Shown here: positions 24,505-34,367 of the stretch, one piece after another | How the letters are laid out: every line of letters begins with the position of its first letter | Position numbering within the stretch: the stretch's first letter is position 1 | Origin: Brachionus plicatilis | Lineage: Eukaryota; Rotifera; Eurotatoria; Ploima; Brachionidae | NCBI GenBank assembly: GCA_010279815.1 | Contig: QEOQ01000212.1 | Coordinates: forward strand, 61,080 to 125,079 | Reading direction: 5' to 3' | Length of the DNA stretch: 64,000 nucleotides | Program-made: the position numbers and the translations under genes | Notes under the pieces: generated by a model | Database searches by the model: none | What the model saw: the letters and a program-made list of their open reading frames with translations, nothing else | Told to the model about the DNA's origin: nothing

Positions 24505-26253
24505 TTTGATCTGCATAAATCGTGGAAGTTAAGCGGCATATTCCCTTCTTATTCATAATACATTTAAATCAAATACAAAAGTCGAGCTGCAAATTTGAGA
24601 AAAATTTTTAAAAAGAAAGTTTTAATTTTGATTTCTATTGTAACAAACATGGCATTTTCAAAAAATCGATTCTTTAATGAAGCATCATGCTTTTTACCTT
24701 GTCAAAGATAAAAAAAGCCTTTTTAAAAATTTTGCCGACACCATCATTTAAATCAAAAATGGAATAAATTAAGAAGCTATAAGTTATGAAAACACAAATT
24801 TTTTTGGCATTTGAAAAGCTGGGTCTTAGAAAAACGCTTTGCGTAATTTCGATAAAAAGTTGTATTCTAAAATCAATGGAACTATTAAAAAGAGAAAGCT
24901 TGTTTGAATGATGATAGATTTGTGGAATTAAAGATTATAAATTTAATTGAGTGCGCTTGTTTCTGATGCATTTGCTTAAGCAAACTCCAAATGGAAAAAC
25001 ATTACATTACGCAATAGCTTTGATTTTCTCTCAAAAATCAAAAATACATGTTTTGCTACTGCCGAAATTCTTTATCCTCTGGAAGATATCTAAGCCTGAA
25101 TCAAGCCCCAGGCACGTAAATAGATAAATTTTAGAAAATAATTGAAATTGATTTATGGAAGAAAATTTCTCTAATTTCTGTTTTCTAGCCGGATATATGA
25201 ATTTTGATTAATTTAATTCTTTGACAAATTATTTGCTTTAAGAAGGTTGATTATATATCGTTTTTTTAATCACTCAAATATTCAATTTTTTTTCCATTTC
25301 CTAATCACTAATTAGTTTTTATTTCTTTAATACAGTAAAGTTAACAAAAAGTATCCGGAGTAAAAAATGAATGCAGTTCATAATTATAATTTAATTGAAT
25401 TTATGAAATTTAAATGACAACAAAAGCAAAAAACAAAACAATTTCTATTGTTAAACTCAAATGTTGACAATTGTTTGATCTTATTCTCTTGGTTTAAAAT
25501 TTTTTCTTACTTTATCATTATTCATTAATATTATTAGATAAAATCATAATTTTTTTTATTTCCGATTTTTGAATAAAAATGTATTTCCGCTTTTATTTTA
25601 TTAATTTAGGTTTTATTTCAAAATTTGTTCAAGTTTCAGAATTAAAGTCTACAATTTAGAAAAAAATCGATTTTAAAAATTTTTGTTCTTTTTTATCATT
25701 ATTAAAATTTTATGATTAAAAACAAATTTTCTCAGTTAATGCTTGAATATTGGTCATTACTGAAGCCCAGTATTAAAAAAATCCTTTAAAAAAAATTAAT
25801 TTTTTTAAGTGGAAATATTCATTCTTTAACGAGTCGCTAAAATCCAAAAGTAAATACAAATTCGAATTTAAATTTAAAAATTTGATTCCAAAGGAGATAT
25901 TTTTATATGCTTTAAAAATAAGGATTATTATTTAATAGGTATTTATATTGATTAATTGGAATATCAAAAAGATGATGATTTGGAGATTCATTTTTTGTCA
26001 AAATTATTATACAAAAAATCAAAAATTAGTTAAAAAAAATTAATATTAGAAAAATAAAAGTATTAATAGAATTAAAAGATTCTTCATTTTATTTAAATAA
26101 AAGTAATAAAAATTATTATCAAAATAATTGCTTTCTTTGCTGATGTCGATCTTCCTTTCTTTCTTTTTTTCTAATCTGGACATATTTAGTTATCAATAAA
26201 AAATTGACTTATCATAGTATGTCTAAAGTCAAAAATTAACTTTTGATAGATTT
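24505..26253. other. AT-rich stretch, nothing recognised
   Basis: No coding motif, no bounded repeat seen. Confidence 0.45.
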
Positions 26254-26403
26254 ATGTAGATATGTATTAAAGAAATTTTGATTTTCTTTTTTTTTTTAGT
26301 TTATTCATAATGCTTGAATTTACGGAGCTTAAGCGGCTTTTTATTAAATTTTATTAATTAAAGCAATAATTAAAGCATTAGAAAACCTTCAAAATTGGCA
26401 TTT

Positions 26404-26670
26404 TCAATAGCTGTAGCCACCATAGCCGATTGAACAGTAATGGCCAGGATAATATCCACGACCATATTTTCTAAATTCAGCATCTCTAAATTCATAATAA
26501 TCAATTCTACCATCTCTATTTCTATCAATTAATGAAAATTCATGTTGAGCGTTTCTATAGTTCGAATATGGATCCGAATATGGATGGGTTCTTTGATAAT
26601 ATGAACTGTATTCATTTCTGTCAATCATATTGTCAATTCCAGCAACATATCTGAATTTTCCATATGACAT
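26404..26670 (-). CDS. Small single-EF-hand, Tyr-rich protein, copy 1
   Basis: 88 residues from ATG at 26670; an upstream in-frame TTG extension is not needed. Residues roughly 1-45 are rich in Tyr, Ser and Asn (YSSYYQRTHPYSDPYSNY). Residues about 52-63 form one canonical Ca-binding EF-hand loop, DRNRDGRIDYYE: Asp at 1, Asn at 3, Asp at 5, Gly at 6, Ile at 8, Glu at 12. The tail is Gly/Tyr-rich (KYGRGYYPGHY, GYGGYSY). No signal peptide or membrane segment. Identical in protein sequence to the copy at 31494-31760. Function unknown; a calcium-binding structural or scaffold role is only a guess. Intronless as seen. Confidence 0.8.
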   Translation of the reverse strand: MSYGKFRYVAGIDNMIDRNEYSSYYQRTHPYSDPYSNYRNAQHEFSLIDRNRDGRIDYYEFRDAEFRKYGRGYYPGHYCSIGYGGYSY

Positions 26671-26769
26671 TTTTCTGATAAAAATAGTAGAACAAAAGGA
26701 TTGGTCCAATCACTCAGAATATTTGAAAATAAAATAAAATTTTGATATTTAACTTTAGTCTTTATTGTA

Positions 26770-26777
26770 TTTTTATA
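26770..26777 (-). promoter_or_regulatory. TATA box of EF-hand copy 1
   Basis: TATAAAAA on the minus strand, about 100 bp upstream of the ATG, with a CCAAT word between them. The same arrangement is present in the mirrored copy. Confidence 0.5.
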
Positions 26778-27121
26778 CAAAAAAAGTATTACAAAATTAC
26801 TGAAAATTGATATTTATGCTTGAATGGAAACAATTTTAGCGATTGCTAATTTTTTTGATGCTGAGTGAATTATAAAAATTATTACGTCAAAAAGTAATAA
26901 ATTTTCTGAATCACCAATTTGAATTTTGCAATTTATTTATATTTTTTCTTACGCAGCGACAAATCTTTAATAATTGTCATTTGGCTAAATTAAAGTTAAA
27001 GATTCCAAGACATAATTTTGCTCTATGAAACCCTCTAGGAAAAAAATCCTTTTTGATTTTTGAATGGCATAACAAATAAAACTATCTGATTTTATTTTCG
27101 ATTTAAAAAATTAAATAATTT

Positions 27122-27503
27122 ATATTAAATTTTCTTAAACTTTAAATTTTGTTTGCAAATTTTATTAAATTATAAAATATTTTGATGCTCAAATTTTTTT
27201 AGTTTCTCCTTCCTAAGATTTAAGAGATTTGTGGGTGATTTGTAAGTTGAAGTTTATGATCAATTTTTGATGCTCAAAATGAAAAAATCAAACTAAAACT
27301 ATAAAATAAATTTTAATTTTTTAACAGAATTAGTGCAGAAGAAAATTTTTTTATCTAAAGGTAAAATCCGCAAAAGTCTACAAAATATTATCAACTTAAA
27401 ATAGCAACATTTTGATGGTGTGCTCTCTGCATTGTGCATTTTGATATAGCAGAATTTATTATTTTTTTAAAAATAGTATGTTAAATCCAAAAATGTATCT
27501 CTG
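27122..27503. other. AT-rich spacer inside the inverted duplication
   Basis: Non-coding sequence with no match to the other arm. It separates the left arm from the LINE tail. Confidence 0.4.
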
Positions 27504-27760
27504 CATTATTTATTATTATTATTTTTATTATTATTATTATTATCTGCTATGGTTGAACCGCGGAGCTAAGTACCAACGTGCTTAGCTATGGCAGATGTTT
27601 CTTTCAATTTGAAAATTCGTCGTATTTGTTCTTAAAGCTGTTGACTGTTTCAGAATTTTTGACATTCTCCGGTAGTTCGTTCCAAGCGGGTACCACCCTA
27701 TTTGTGAAGAAATTATGTCTAGCAGGACAAGATTTTACAAATTGCCTGTATATTTTGTAT
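27504..27760 (-). mobile_element. 5'-truncated CR1-like LINE tail with (ATT)n 3' end
   Basis: Minus-strand coding from 27760 to the stop at 27604-27606 reads YRQFVKSCPARHNFFTNRVV, PAWNELPENVKNSETVNSFK and NKYDEF. This is the conserved post-RT C-terminus (FFxNRVVPxWNxLPExV..SxxVNSFK) of CR1-type LINEs. It is followed by about 60 bp of 3' UTR and a TTA/ATT microsatellite at 27505-27543, which would be the element's 3' terminus. The 5' truncation point coincides with the start of the 257-bp direct repeat at 27761. Confidence 0.82.
27505..27543. repeat. (ATT)n microsatellite
   Basis: Nearly perfect TTA/ATT triplets at the 3' end of the LINE tail. LINEs of the CR1/L2/I groups commonly end in short tandem repeats rather than poly(A). 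Confidence 0.9.
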
Positions 27761-28017
27761 AATTAGAATAAAAAAATATTAAATTAAACATTTATATAAA
27801 TAAAGCAAATTATTAATTTTATTTGAAATAAAAAATTGGTCGAAAATTGAATAAAATTATTTAATTTTTTAAATCGAAAATAAAATCAGATAGTTTTATT
27901 TGTTATGCCATTCAAAAATCAAAAAGGATTTTTTTCCTAGAGGGTTTCATAGAGCAAAATTATGTCTTGGAATCTTTAACATTAATTTAGCCAAATGACA
28001 ATTATTAAAGATTTGTC
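27761..28017 (+). repeat. 257-bp direct repeat, upstream copy
   Basis: Matches 30949-31206 in the same orientation with about six differences. It stops abruptly at GATTTGTC, where the LINE begins. It corresponds to the far-upstream flank of the EF-hand gene. Confidence 0.9.
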
Positions 28018-28018
28018 A

Positions 28019-28629
28019 AAATCCTTCAAAAAAATAATCGAATCAAAAAAAATAAAAATGGTTTCAGCTACGTGAAAGTTGCTCCATGGAAATTTGATCT
28101 TCAGCCAAATCAATGCTTCCACTGTCAAAAATTTGGACACATCAGACAAAACTGTCCAGTAAAAAATGAAATGCCAACTTGTGTGAGATGTGGAAAAAAA
28201 CATAACCATCCTTGCAAAATCACCAATCCATTTGAATTTATTTGCGTCAACTGCCATGGTAATCACGCTTCATGCAGCAAATCTTGTCCTAAAATGATCG
28301 AAGAGATTGAGAGGAAGAAAAAACTTTTAACAAAATCTATCACAAAAAAATCAGAACAATTTACCCGAAAAGAGTCTGCCCAACCAACTAACCATCTCCA
28401 ATCAACATACGAAAAAAATGACCATCATACTCCGAATTTAATTCTCTTTATCATTGAATTATTCAAGAATTTGTCTAAATATCAAGAATTAATTGACAAT
28501 GACCCTTCTGACATATCTAAACTGGTTCAAAATTTTTTTGGCCCAATTTGTGCAAAAAACATCGAGCAAAAACTTTCAAATGATATTACAAACACTACAT
28601 TTGACGATGAAATGCAAGACGACTACTAA
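28019..28629 (+). pseudogene. LINE ORF1, gag-like protein with CCHC zinc knuckles (5'-truncated)
   Basis: Open from the junction to the TAA at 28627-28629. It reads GFSYVKVAPWKFDLQPNQ, then three Cys-rich fingers: CFHCQKFGHIRQNC, CVRCGKKHNHPC and CVNCHGNHASCSKSC. This triplet is typical of Jockey/I-group gag-like ORF1 proteins, which bind the element's RNA. A Lys/Glu-rich basic segment follows (EEIERKKKLLTKSITKK), then an acidic, Asn-rich tail. The N-terminal half normally present is absent. Its last 23 nt overlap the ORF2 start. Confidence 0.85.
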
Positions 28630-30940
28630 CTCGCTTAAAATACTCCATATCAACATTCATTCATCAAACTCAGACACAAAAATACTCCAACTCACTCGAC
28701 TCATCCAAATCTACAAAATAGACATAATCAGTATAAATGAAACTTTCCTAAAACCAAATGACCCCTTTTCCCTACCCGGATTCATTATTGTAAGAGATGA
28801 CCGTTTGCAGAGAAGAGACGGTGGTACTGCTCTATGCATAAAAGATTCCATAGAATTTCATGAAATTCCCAGATTATTTTCGGCAACACACGAAAATATA
28901 GTCGGTGTTAATATAACAATTGGTAAAAATGAAAAATTGGCAATTTTCACAATTTACAGCAGTCCTTCTACTGTACTAAACGACGAGACTCTACACTTTA
29001 TAAAAAGCCACTTTCCAAAATTCATTATTGTCGGTGATCTCAACAGCAAAAGCAAAACTTGGCATTGCATAAAAGAAAACACAAACGGTGAAATACTTGA
29101 GAACTTTATAAATGCATCGAACTGTCATGTACTTAATTGTGAAAAACCCCAAATATGTACGATTTCTTTCACTCACACAAGGTGCTCGCTGACAAAATAA
29201 GCGATCACCAGCCCACAATTACCTCATTCAAAAACTTAATACCAAGAAAAAAACTATTTACAATTAATAAAATAGATTGGGCAAAATTTGATCAAATTCT
29301 GAAAGTTAAAAAAGGAGCCCATGCACTAGATACCCCTTTAAACATTGACACAGAAGCCGATAAGATTATAGCTGACATTTTAGACGCTATTAACAAAGCA
29401 ACCAAACTTTGTAATTTTAGAACTACAGCAACCCACCCAATACCTATTCCAGAAAACCTTGTTAAAAAAATAAAATTTAAAAGGAAACTCTGTCGTCTTA
29501 ACAAAAAATGTAAAACAGAATTAACCACAAAGCTCCTAAATTTAATAAGTCGACAAATAAGCAATGAAATAAAAGCTTCAAAAGGGCATTTCTTAGTGAG
29601 AAATTTTCAGCATTAAATCAATTTAATTAATCCGAATCGAAATGTTGGAATTTACTCAATAACTTCATAGATCCAAATAAGCTTCACTCAACAAACAAAC
29701 CATCAAACTTCGTAAAAACGAAATTATCTCAGAAGATCCTGAAGAAGTAGCAAATCTTTTCGGAGAGCATCTGGAAAAAATTTTTACGGCGGATCACTGT
29801 TCCACAAACCTACCCAGAATGAAAACAAGTATCTTTCCAGTTTCGGTGGAAAAGATTACAAAAGACGAATTTCTCTCGTCCCTCAAAAACTCAAAAATAA
29901 AGCATCAGCTGGTCTCGACCTGGTAAATAACAAAATTCTCAAAAAATGTCCAACCGAATTCCTTATACTAATATTTAAACTTTTCAACGCCTCACTCAAT
30001 ACTGGCTATCTACCAAAAAACTGGAAGATTTCCAAAATAATCATGATCCCAAAAAAAAACAAACCACCTGACCGAGCTGACTCATATAGGCCAATTTCCC
30101 TTATATCATGTTTGGCTAAATGGCTTGAGAAAATAATAAATAAAAAGCTTCTCACCTGGTTAGAAGACAAAGGACACTTCCCACCATGCCAATCTGGTTT
30201 TCGGAAAAAAATGAGCACACACGATCACTTCCTACGTCTGTATCAAGCGACAATAAGCGGTATCAATGAACATGCCCGAACTGTTATTGTGTTTTTCGAC
30301 TTAGAAAAGGCCTTCGACAAAATCAATCACCAAGCAATATTGCAAAAACTAAAAAATATAAAAATGAACAAAGTTTTATACCATTGGATTCTAAATTTTC
30401 TCACCGACAGAAAGTTCCTCGTTTCTAACCAAAACATAAAATCAAAAATTTTCAACATTTCATCAGGAGTGCCACAGGGGAGCTGTCTATCTCCCACATT
30501 ATTTTCAATATTTTTTAGCGACGTAGTTAAAAAGCTTCCAGATGACATCAATAAAGCGTTGTTTGCCGACGACATTTAGATTTGGTTTACTGACAGTAGC
30601 CTTAAAAAAATTGAAGAGAAACTACAAAAAGCAATTAAGATAATAGCAGGATTCTGTCAAAAATGGAAACTCAAAATAAACTCAAACAAAACTACTTATA
30701 CAGTTTTCACGACAGCCGGCTACAGAAAAAACTACGAAAACACTTACCGATTAAATTTATCTATAAATAGCAATCAGATACCAATGGAACCCTTCCCGAC
30801 TTTTCTTGGACATAAACTTGATCCGAACCTTTCTTTTATTAGCCACTTTAACGATATATCAACTAGACTGATGCCTAAATAAAATATCATAAGAAAGCTA
30901 AAGATACTCAAAATAAAAAATAAAAAAAGTTTAAGAAAAT
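28607..30940 (+). pseudogene. LINE ORF2, APE endonuclease and reverse transcriptase, broken
   Basis: Starts at ATG 28607. Endonuclease motifs: LHINIHS, IISINETFL, RRDGGTALCI, IVGDLNSKSKTWH and, after a frameshift near 29160-29190, KISDHQPTI. These give the Asn, Glu, Asp/Asn and Asp-His residues expected of an APE-type nuclease. RT motifs: SYRPISLISCLAKWLEK, FDLEKAFDKINH (catalytic Asp), SGVPQGSCLSPTLFS and ALFADDI (catalytic Asp pair), with a TAG directly after, then FPTFLGHKLD. Further frameshifts lie at about 29616-29640 and 29895-29930, and a TAA near 30880. The domain order is that of Jockey-group LINEs. Not functional. Confidence 0.88.
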
Positions 30941-30948
30941 TGAATATA

Positions 30949-31206
30949 AATTCGAATAAAAAAATATTAAATTAAACATTTATATAAATAAAGCAAATTT
31001 TTAATTTTATTTGATATAAAAAATTGGTCAAAAATTGAATAAAAATTATTTAATTTTTTAAATCGAAAATAAAATCAGATAGTTTTATTTGTTATGCCAT
31101 TCAAAAATCAAAAAGGATTTTTTTCCTAGAGGGTTTCATAGAGCAAAATTATGTCTTGGAATCTTTAACATTAATTTAGCCAAATGACAATTATTAAAGA
31201 TTTGTC
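30949..31206 (+). repeat. 257-bp direct repeat, downstream copy
   Basis: Same sequence as 27761-28017 with scattered substitutions, but continuing uninterrupted into the EF-hand gene's upstream region. From 31044 on it is also part of the inverted-duplication arm. Confidence 0.9.
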
Positions 31207-31386
31207 GCTGCGTAAGAAAAAATATAAATAAATTGCAAAATTCAAATTGGTGATTCAGAAAATTTATTACTTTTTGACGTAATAATTTTTATAATTCACT
31301 CAGCATCAAAAAAATTAGCAATCGCTAAAATTGTTTCCATTCAAGCATAAATATCAATTTTCAGTAATTTTGTAATACTTTTTTTG

Positions 31387-31394
31387 TATAAAAA
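31387..31394 (+). promoter_or_regulatory. TATA box of EF-hand copy 2
   Basis: TATAAAAA about 100 bp before the ATG; ACCAAT at 31459-31464. An acceptor-like TTTTTATCAG ends 4 nt before the ATG, which could mean a 5' UTR intron or a spliced leader. Confidence 0.5.
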
Positions 31395-31493
31395 TACAAT
31401 AAAGACTAAAGTTAAATATCAAAATTTTATTTTATTTTCAAATATTCTGAGTGATTGGACCAATCCTTTTGTTCTACTATTTTTATCAGAAAA

Positions 31494-31760
31494 ATGTCAT
31501 ATGGAAAATTCAGATATGTTGCTGGAATTGACAATATGATTGACAGAAATGAATACAGTTCATATTATCAAAGAACCCATCCATATTCGGATCCATATTC
31601 GAACTATAGAAACGCTCAACATGAATTTTCATTAATTGATAGAAATAGAGATGGTAGAATTGATTATTATGAATTTAGAGATGCTGAATTTAGAAAATAT
31701 GGTCGTGGATATTATCCTGGCCATTACTGTTCAATCGGCTATGGTGGCTACAGCTATTGA
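31494..31760 (+). CDS. Small single-EF-hand, Tyr-rich protein, copy 2
   Basis: Identical 88-residue product to the mirror copy: MSYGKFRYVAGIDNM start, one complete EF-hand loop DRNRDGRIDYYE, and a Gly/Tyr-rich C-terminus. Both copies keep an intact frame and both have AATAAA signals after the stop (31809-31814 and 31819-31824 here). Perfect protein identity points to a very recent duplication, gene conversion, or an assembly duplication. A lone EF-hand usually pairs with another in a dimer; whether this one does is unknown. I do not recognise the family beyond the EF-hand. Confidence 0.82.
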   Translation: MSYGKFRYVAGIDNMIDRNEYSSYYQRTHPYSDPYSNYRNAQHEFSLIDRNRDGRIDYYEFRDAEFRKYGRGYYPGHYCSIGYGGYSY

Positions 31761-31808
31761 AAATGCCAATTTTGAAGGTTTTCTAATGCTTTAATTATTG
31801 CTTTAATT

Positions 31809-31824
31809 AATAAAATTTAATAAA
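31809..31824 (+). terminator. Polyadenylation signals of EF-hand copy 2
   Basis: AATAAA at 31809-31814 and 31819-31824, about 50-60 nt after the stop codon. Confidence 0.5.
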
Positions 31825-32036
31825 AAGCCGCTTAAGCTCCGTAAATTCAAGCATTATGAATAAACTAAAAAAAAAAAGAAAATCAAAATTCCTTTTATTA
31901 CATATCTACATATCTTTTATTTAGTTTCGTTTATTTTAATCCTTTTTACTTTATTTTTTATCCTTTTTTTTTTGTGTTACTTAATTTAATTTTTTATTTT
32001 ATTTTATTTAACTTTATTTTTATTTTTTATTTTTTT

Positions 32037-32093
32037 TATTTTTAATTATGAGGGAGCTCAAGCTTGGTACAGAAAAACAAATAAATAAATAAA
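32037..32093 (+). repeat. Retroelement 3'-tail motif, copy A
   Basis: TTTTAATTATGAGGGAGCTC, then AAGCTTGGTACAGAAAAAC and AAATAAATAAATAAA. Preceded by about 120 bp of T-rich sequence. The same organisation recurs at 33784 and 44780 (GAAGGAGCTTGAGCTCGT.ACAG.TAAAC..AAATAAAT), so this looks like the 3' end of a dispersed non-LTR element with an (AAATA)n tail. Confidence 0.55.
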
Positions 32094-32324
32094 GTATGAA
32101 ACATGAAACACCAGTTGTCTTGAGTAATTTTTGACCCTGATTTCACTTTTTCATTCGGTTTTTTTCAAAGCGATAACCGTTCTCTTTTTATTAAAAAAAA
32201 TACATTTTCAAAAAAAAAAAATTCACTTTAGGGTTGAACCGTTAATTGGTTTGTTTTGAATTTCTATATAAAAATAAATTGATTATTGAAAGTTTCTTTT
32301 TTATAATGATCTTTTTTTTTAAAA

Positions 32325-33143
32325 ATGCCAAGAACAAACTTTAAAAATAAACCTGCTACCAATTAAAAATGCACTGACGAGTCACTTAATAAAGCCATAA
32401 ACAAAATTAAAAATAAGAAACTTAATATATATCAAGCGGCAATTAGATTCAATATTCCATATTCCACTCTTCATGATAGAACACATGAAAAGTACAAAAG
32501 ACCTGCATGTGGAAGCAGTTCAACGCCTTGGGTTCCTAAAAAAGGTGGTGAAGTTTTGACTGAACCACAAGTTTTGAAAAAATTAGAAGAAGAAGAGCTT
32601 TCAAAAAAAGAAAAAAAAAGAAAAAAGTCTGATAAAGCTACAAGTAATGATCCAGCCCCTAATTTAGATTTAGTAGTAGAGCCAAATATGACTTTAAATA
32701 ATGAAAAAAATTGTTTCAATTGTTAACAAAAATTCGGTTCCGATAAAAAAATCAATCTACCGTATTTCCTCAAATAAAAGAAAGTTCGGTCATCAAAGGG
32801 TTTCTTTTATTTGAAAATTTTTCAATTCAAAAAAGTGACTCAAATAAAAGAAATTTATCCATTTTTTTCTTCTAATAGAAACAAAAAAATGCATGTTTTA
32901 CATGACAAATGACTGGTGAATTTTCTTTTAATCGAGACACATTTTTTGAGAAAAACAACTCAAATAAAGGCAAATTTTTGCCTTAAATAGTAGCAACTTT
33001 CTTCTATTTGTGGTTACTTCTATTTGAGGTAATACGGTAAATGAATTTCATGTGAAGGATGCTCTAACTGGTCATATGCTAAATGTCTACCTAAAAAGTT
33101 TGATCCGAAAAGTGAATTTTATTGTTCGAAAAAATGTAAATAA
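32325..33143 (+). pseudogene. pogo/Tigger-type transposase relic: psq HTH plus C-terminal Cys-rich finger
   Basis: From ATG 32325: MPRTNFKNKPATN, an in-frame TAA (32364-32366), then DESLNKAINKIKNKKLNIYQ, AAIRFNIPYSTLHDRTH. This is the Pipsqueak-type helix-turn-helix that starts pogo-family transposases (..AI..I.NK..SI..AA..F.IP.STL..R). A Lys/Glu-rich linker ends at TAA 32724-32726. After the MITE at 32760-33037 a finger-like C-terminus appears, ISCEGCSNWSYAKCLPKK and FYCSKKCK, stop at 33141-33143, with CxxC..W..C..CxxxC spacing reminiscent of PHD-like ends on such transposases. The DDE catalytic core that should lie between is absent, so this is an internally deleted copy. Confidence 0.72.
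32760..33037. mobile_element. MITE with CCGTATTNCCTCAAATA ends, TA duplication
   Basis: Left CCGTATTTCCTCAAATAAAA and, on the opposite strand, right CCGTATTACCTCAAATAGAA, flanked by TA on both sides (32758-32759, 33038-33039). The interior repeats CTCAAATAAAAG in both orientations. Tc1/mariner-type behaviour. It sits inside the pogo-type pseudogene and is therefore younger. Confidence 0.78.
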
Positions 33144-33444
33144 TATAGAATTTAAATTAATTTGATTTCGTTTTTTTTTATACTCATCTTTTATTTGTTT
33201 TTTATATTTTATCACTTTTACCCCAACCGTTGGAGTTAAAGTGTTAACAAACCTCATTTTTTTTAAATGTATATATTTTTTTTATGTTTTTTTATTTTAA
33301 TAAAATTTTTTTACAAAATTGACCGAAAATGTTTAAGTTTTTTAAATCCTATCAAATAATACCAATCCAATTTAATTTCCACCCCTAGACCCCTTTGAAT
33401 AAAATAAATATCGAATTTACCCCATTTTACTAAATATAATAAAC

Positions 33445-33777
33445 ACCGTAAAAATTGACAACAACAAAACCTGTACAATGAACGAGTTGAAGAAATGGTA
33501 CGAGGATCCAACAATAATTCTGGAAATTTCGAAAATTCTGGTCAAGTTTGCCGAAAAAAGAGAGCATATTTTGAGCGATGCAACTTATAAATTGACTTGC
33601 GAAAATTTCCCTATAATCAAAGTTTATTGGTACAACTGACCAAAATAAGCAGCTCAATACCATAGGTATCGCTATTACAAGACATAAAACTGAAGAAGAT
33701 TTCGGATTTTTCTTTTCGTCAATCAAAGAAACTTACGAAAGAGTGTTATTTTTAACTTCGTTTATTCTTGAATAATT
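33445..33777 (+). pseudogene. MULE (Mutator-like) transposase fragment
   Basis: Reads KWYEDPTIILEISKILVKF, then ILSDATYKLTCENFPIIKVY, a TGA with frameshift, then QNKQLNTIGIAITRHKTEED and FGFFFSSIKETYERV. The pattern D(A)TYKL....P.....G.TD......i...t..E...D..FFF.S.K is that of the MULE transposase catalytic region (first Asp in SDATYKL). Only about 110 codons remain, with no zinc finger or N-terminus. A dead fragment directly upstream of tail motif copy B. Confidence 0.75.
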
Positions 33778-33783
33778 ATATTA

Positions 33784-33840
33784 GTTTTATCTGAAGGAGC
33801 TTGAGCTCGTCACAGCTAAACAAACAAATAAATCAATAAT
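33784..33840 (+). repeat. Retroelement 3'-tail motif, copy B
   Basis: GTTTTATCTGAAGGAGCTTG, AGCTCGTCACAGCTAAAC, AAACAAATAAATCAATAA. Related to 32037-32093 and 44780-44838. Confidence 0.55.
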
Positions 33841-34103
33841 AAAATCAAACTCTAAAATGTCGACTTTAAATTAGTAAATATTATAGTTAAAAATAGTAAA
33901 AAGAGAAACATGGGGAATTAACTTAGCCAGCTTTTACTTTACGGACTTTTAAATATTAATTTGCATTCTAGATTTAACTGTTTTAGTTAAAAACCTAGAA
34001 CACCCTAGAATAGATGAAAAAGAAATTGATTATCTTTGAGCTTAAATTTCTGGTGTCTTAAAAGATATAACTTAAATTCTGAAATTATTTAATTCGGGGC
34101 AGT
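33841..34103. other. AT-rich spacer before the CACTA-type element
   Basis: No coding motif. The last 40 bp (from about 34060) show weak inverted similarity to about 46267-46310, so the transposon terminus may extend a little beyond the perfect repeat. Confidence 0.4.
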
Positions 34104-34167
34104 AAATTTTGGAACAAAGAACAAGAACAAAAATCTTAAAATTAAATAACTTTTTTACTATGAATCT
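34104..34167. repeat. Left terminal inverted repeat of the CACTA-type element
   Basis: 64 bp, starting AAATTTTGGAACAAAGAACA and ending TTTACTATGAATCT; perfect match to 46202-46265 in inverse orientation. Confidence 0.92.
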
Positions 34168-34367
34168 AAAAATTTTTCTGCAAAATGTATCAGCTGATAC
34201 AAACTTTGTACTACCCAAATTAAATCTGTGCAAAAAATCTGAAAGTCTGCAAAGCACTAAATGTATTAGATAATCATTAAAATTAAATTGCAGAATTTTT
34301 GCAGAGATTTAATTTGGGTGGTACAAAGTTTGTATCAGCTGATACATTTTGCAGAACAATTTTTTAG
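34168..34367. mobile_element. 200-bp palindromic MITE inside the left TIR
   Basis: Arms contain CTGCAAAATGTATCAGCTGA and TACAAACTTTGTA.YACCCAAATTAAATCT, near-perfect inverted over about 60 bp, with outer ends AAAAATTTTTCTGC and GCAGAACAATTTTTTAG. The insertion interval is defined by comparison with the uninterrupted right TIR (GAATCT then CCCAGTC). Each arm holds the palindrome GTATCAGCTGATAC. No ORF, no obvious target duplication. Confidence 0.88.

Larger units (their letters stand above)
26254..27121 (-). repeat. Left arm of an 868-bp inverted duplication
   Basis: Reverse complement of 31044-31912 with very few differences. I noted one substitution in the promoter-distal part (CTTTAATTT here against CATTAATTT there) and small changes at the outer edge. 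The arm holds an intact EF-hand gene with its promoter and polyadenylation signals. Inner boundary at about 27121, outer at about 26254. Confidence 0.93.
28018..30948 (+). mobile_element. Jockey-like LINE, truncated at both ends
   Basis: Two overlapping ORFs in the order expected for a Jockey-group element: ORF1 with CCHC fingers (28019-28629) and ORF2 with endonuclease plus reverse transcriptase (28607-30940). The 5' part of ORF1, the C-terminal part of ORF2 and any 3' UTR or tail are missing. Coding sequence is recognisable throughout but interrupted by frameshifts and stops. The fragment is bounded exactly by the 257-bp direct repeat copies. Confidence 0.88.
31044..31912 (+). repeat. Right arm of the 868-bp inverted duplication
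   Basis: Mirror of 26254-27121, with gene, promoter words and polyadenylation signals conserved. The arms point inward-upstream, so the two genes are divergently transcribed away from the LINE. Confidence 0.93.
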
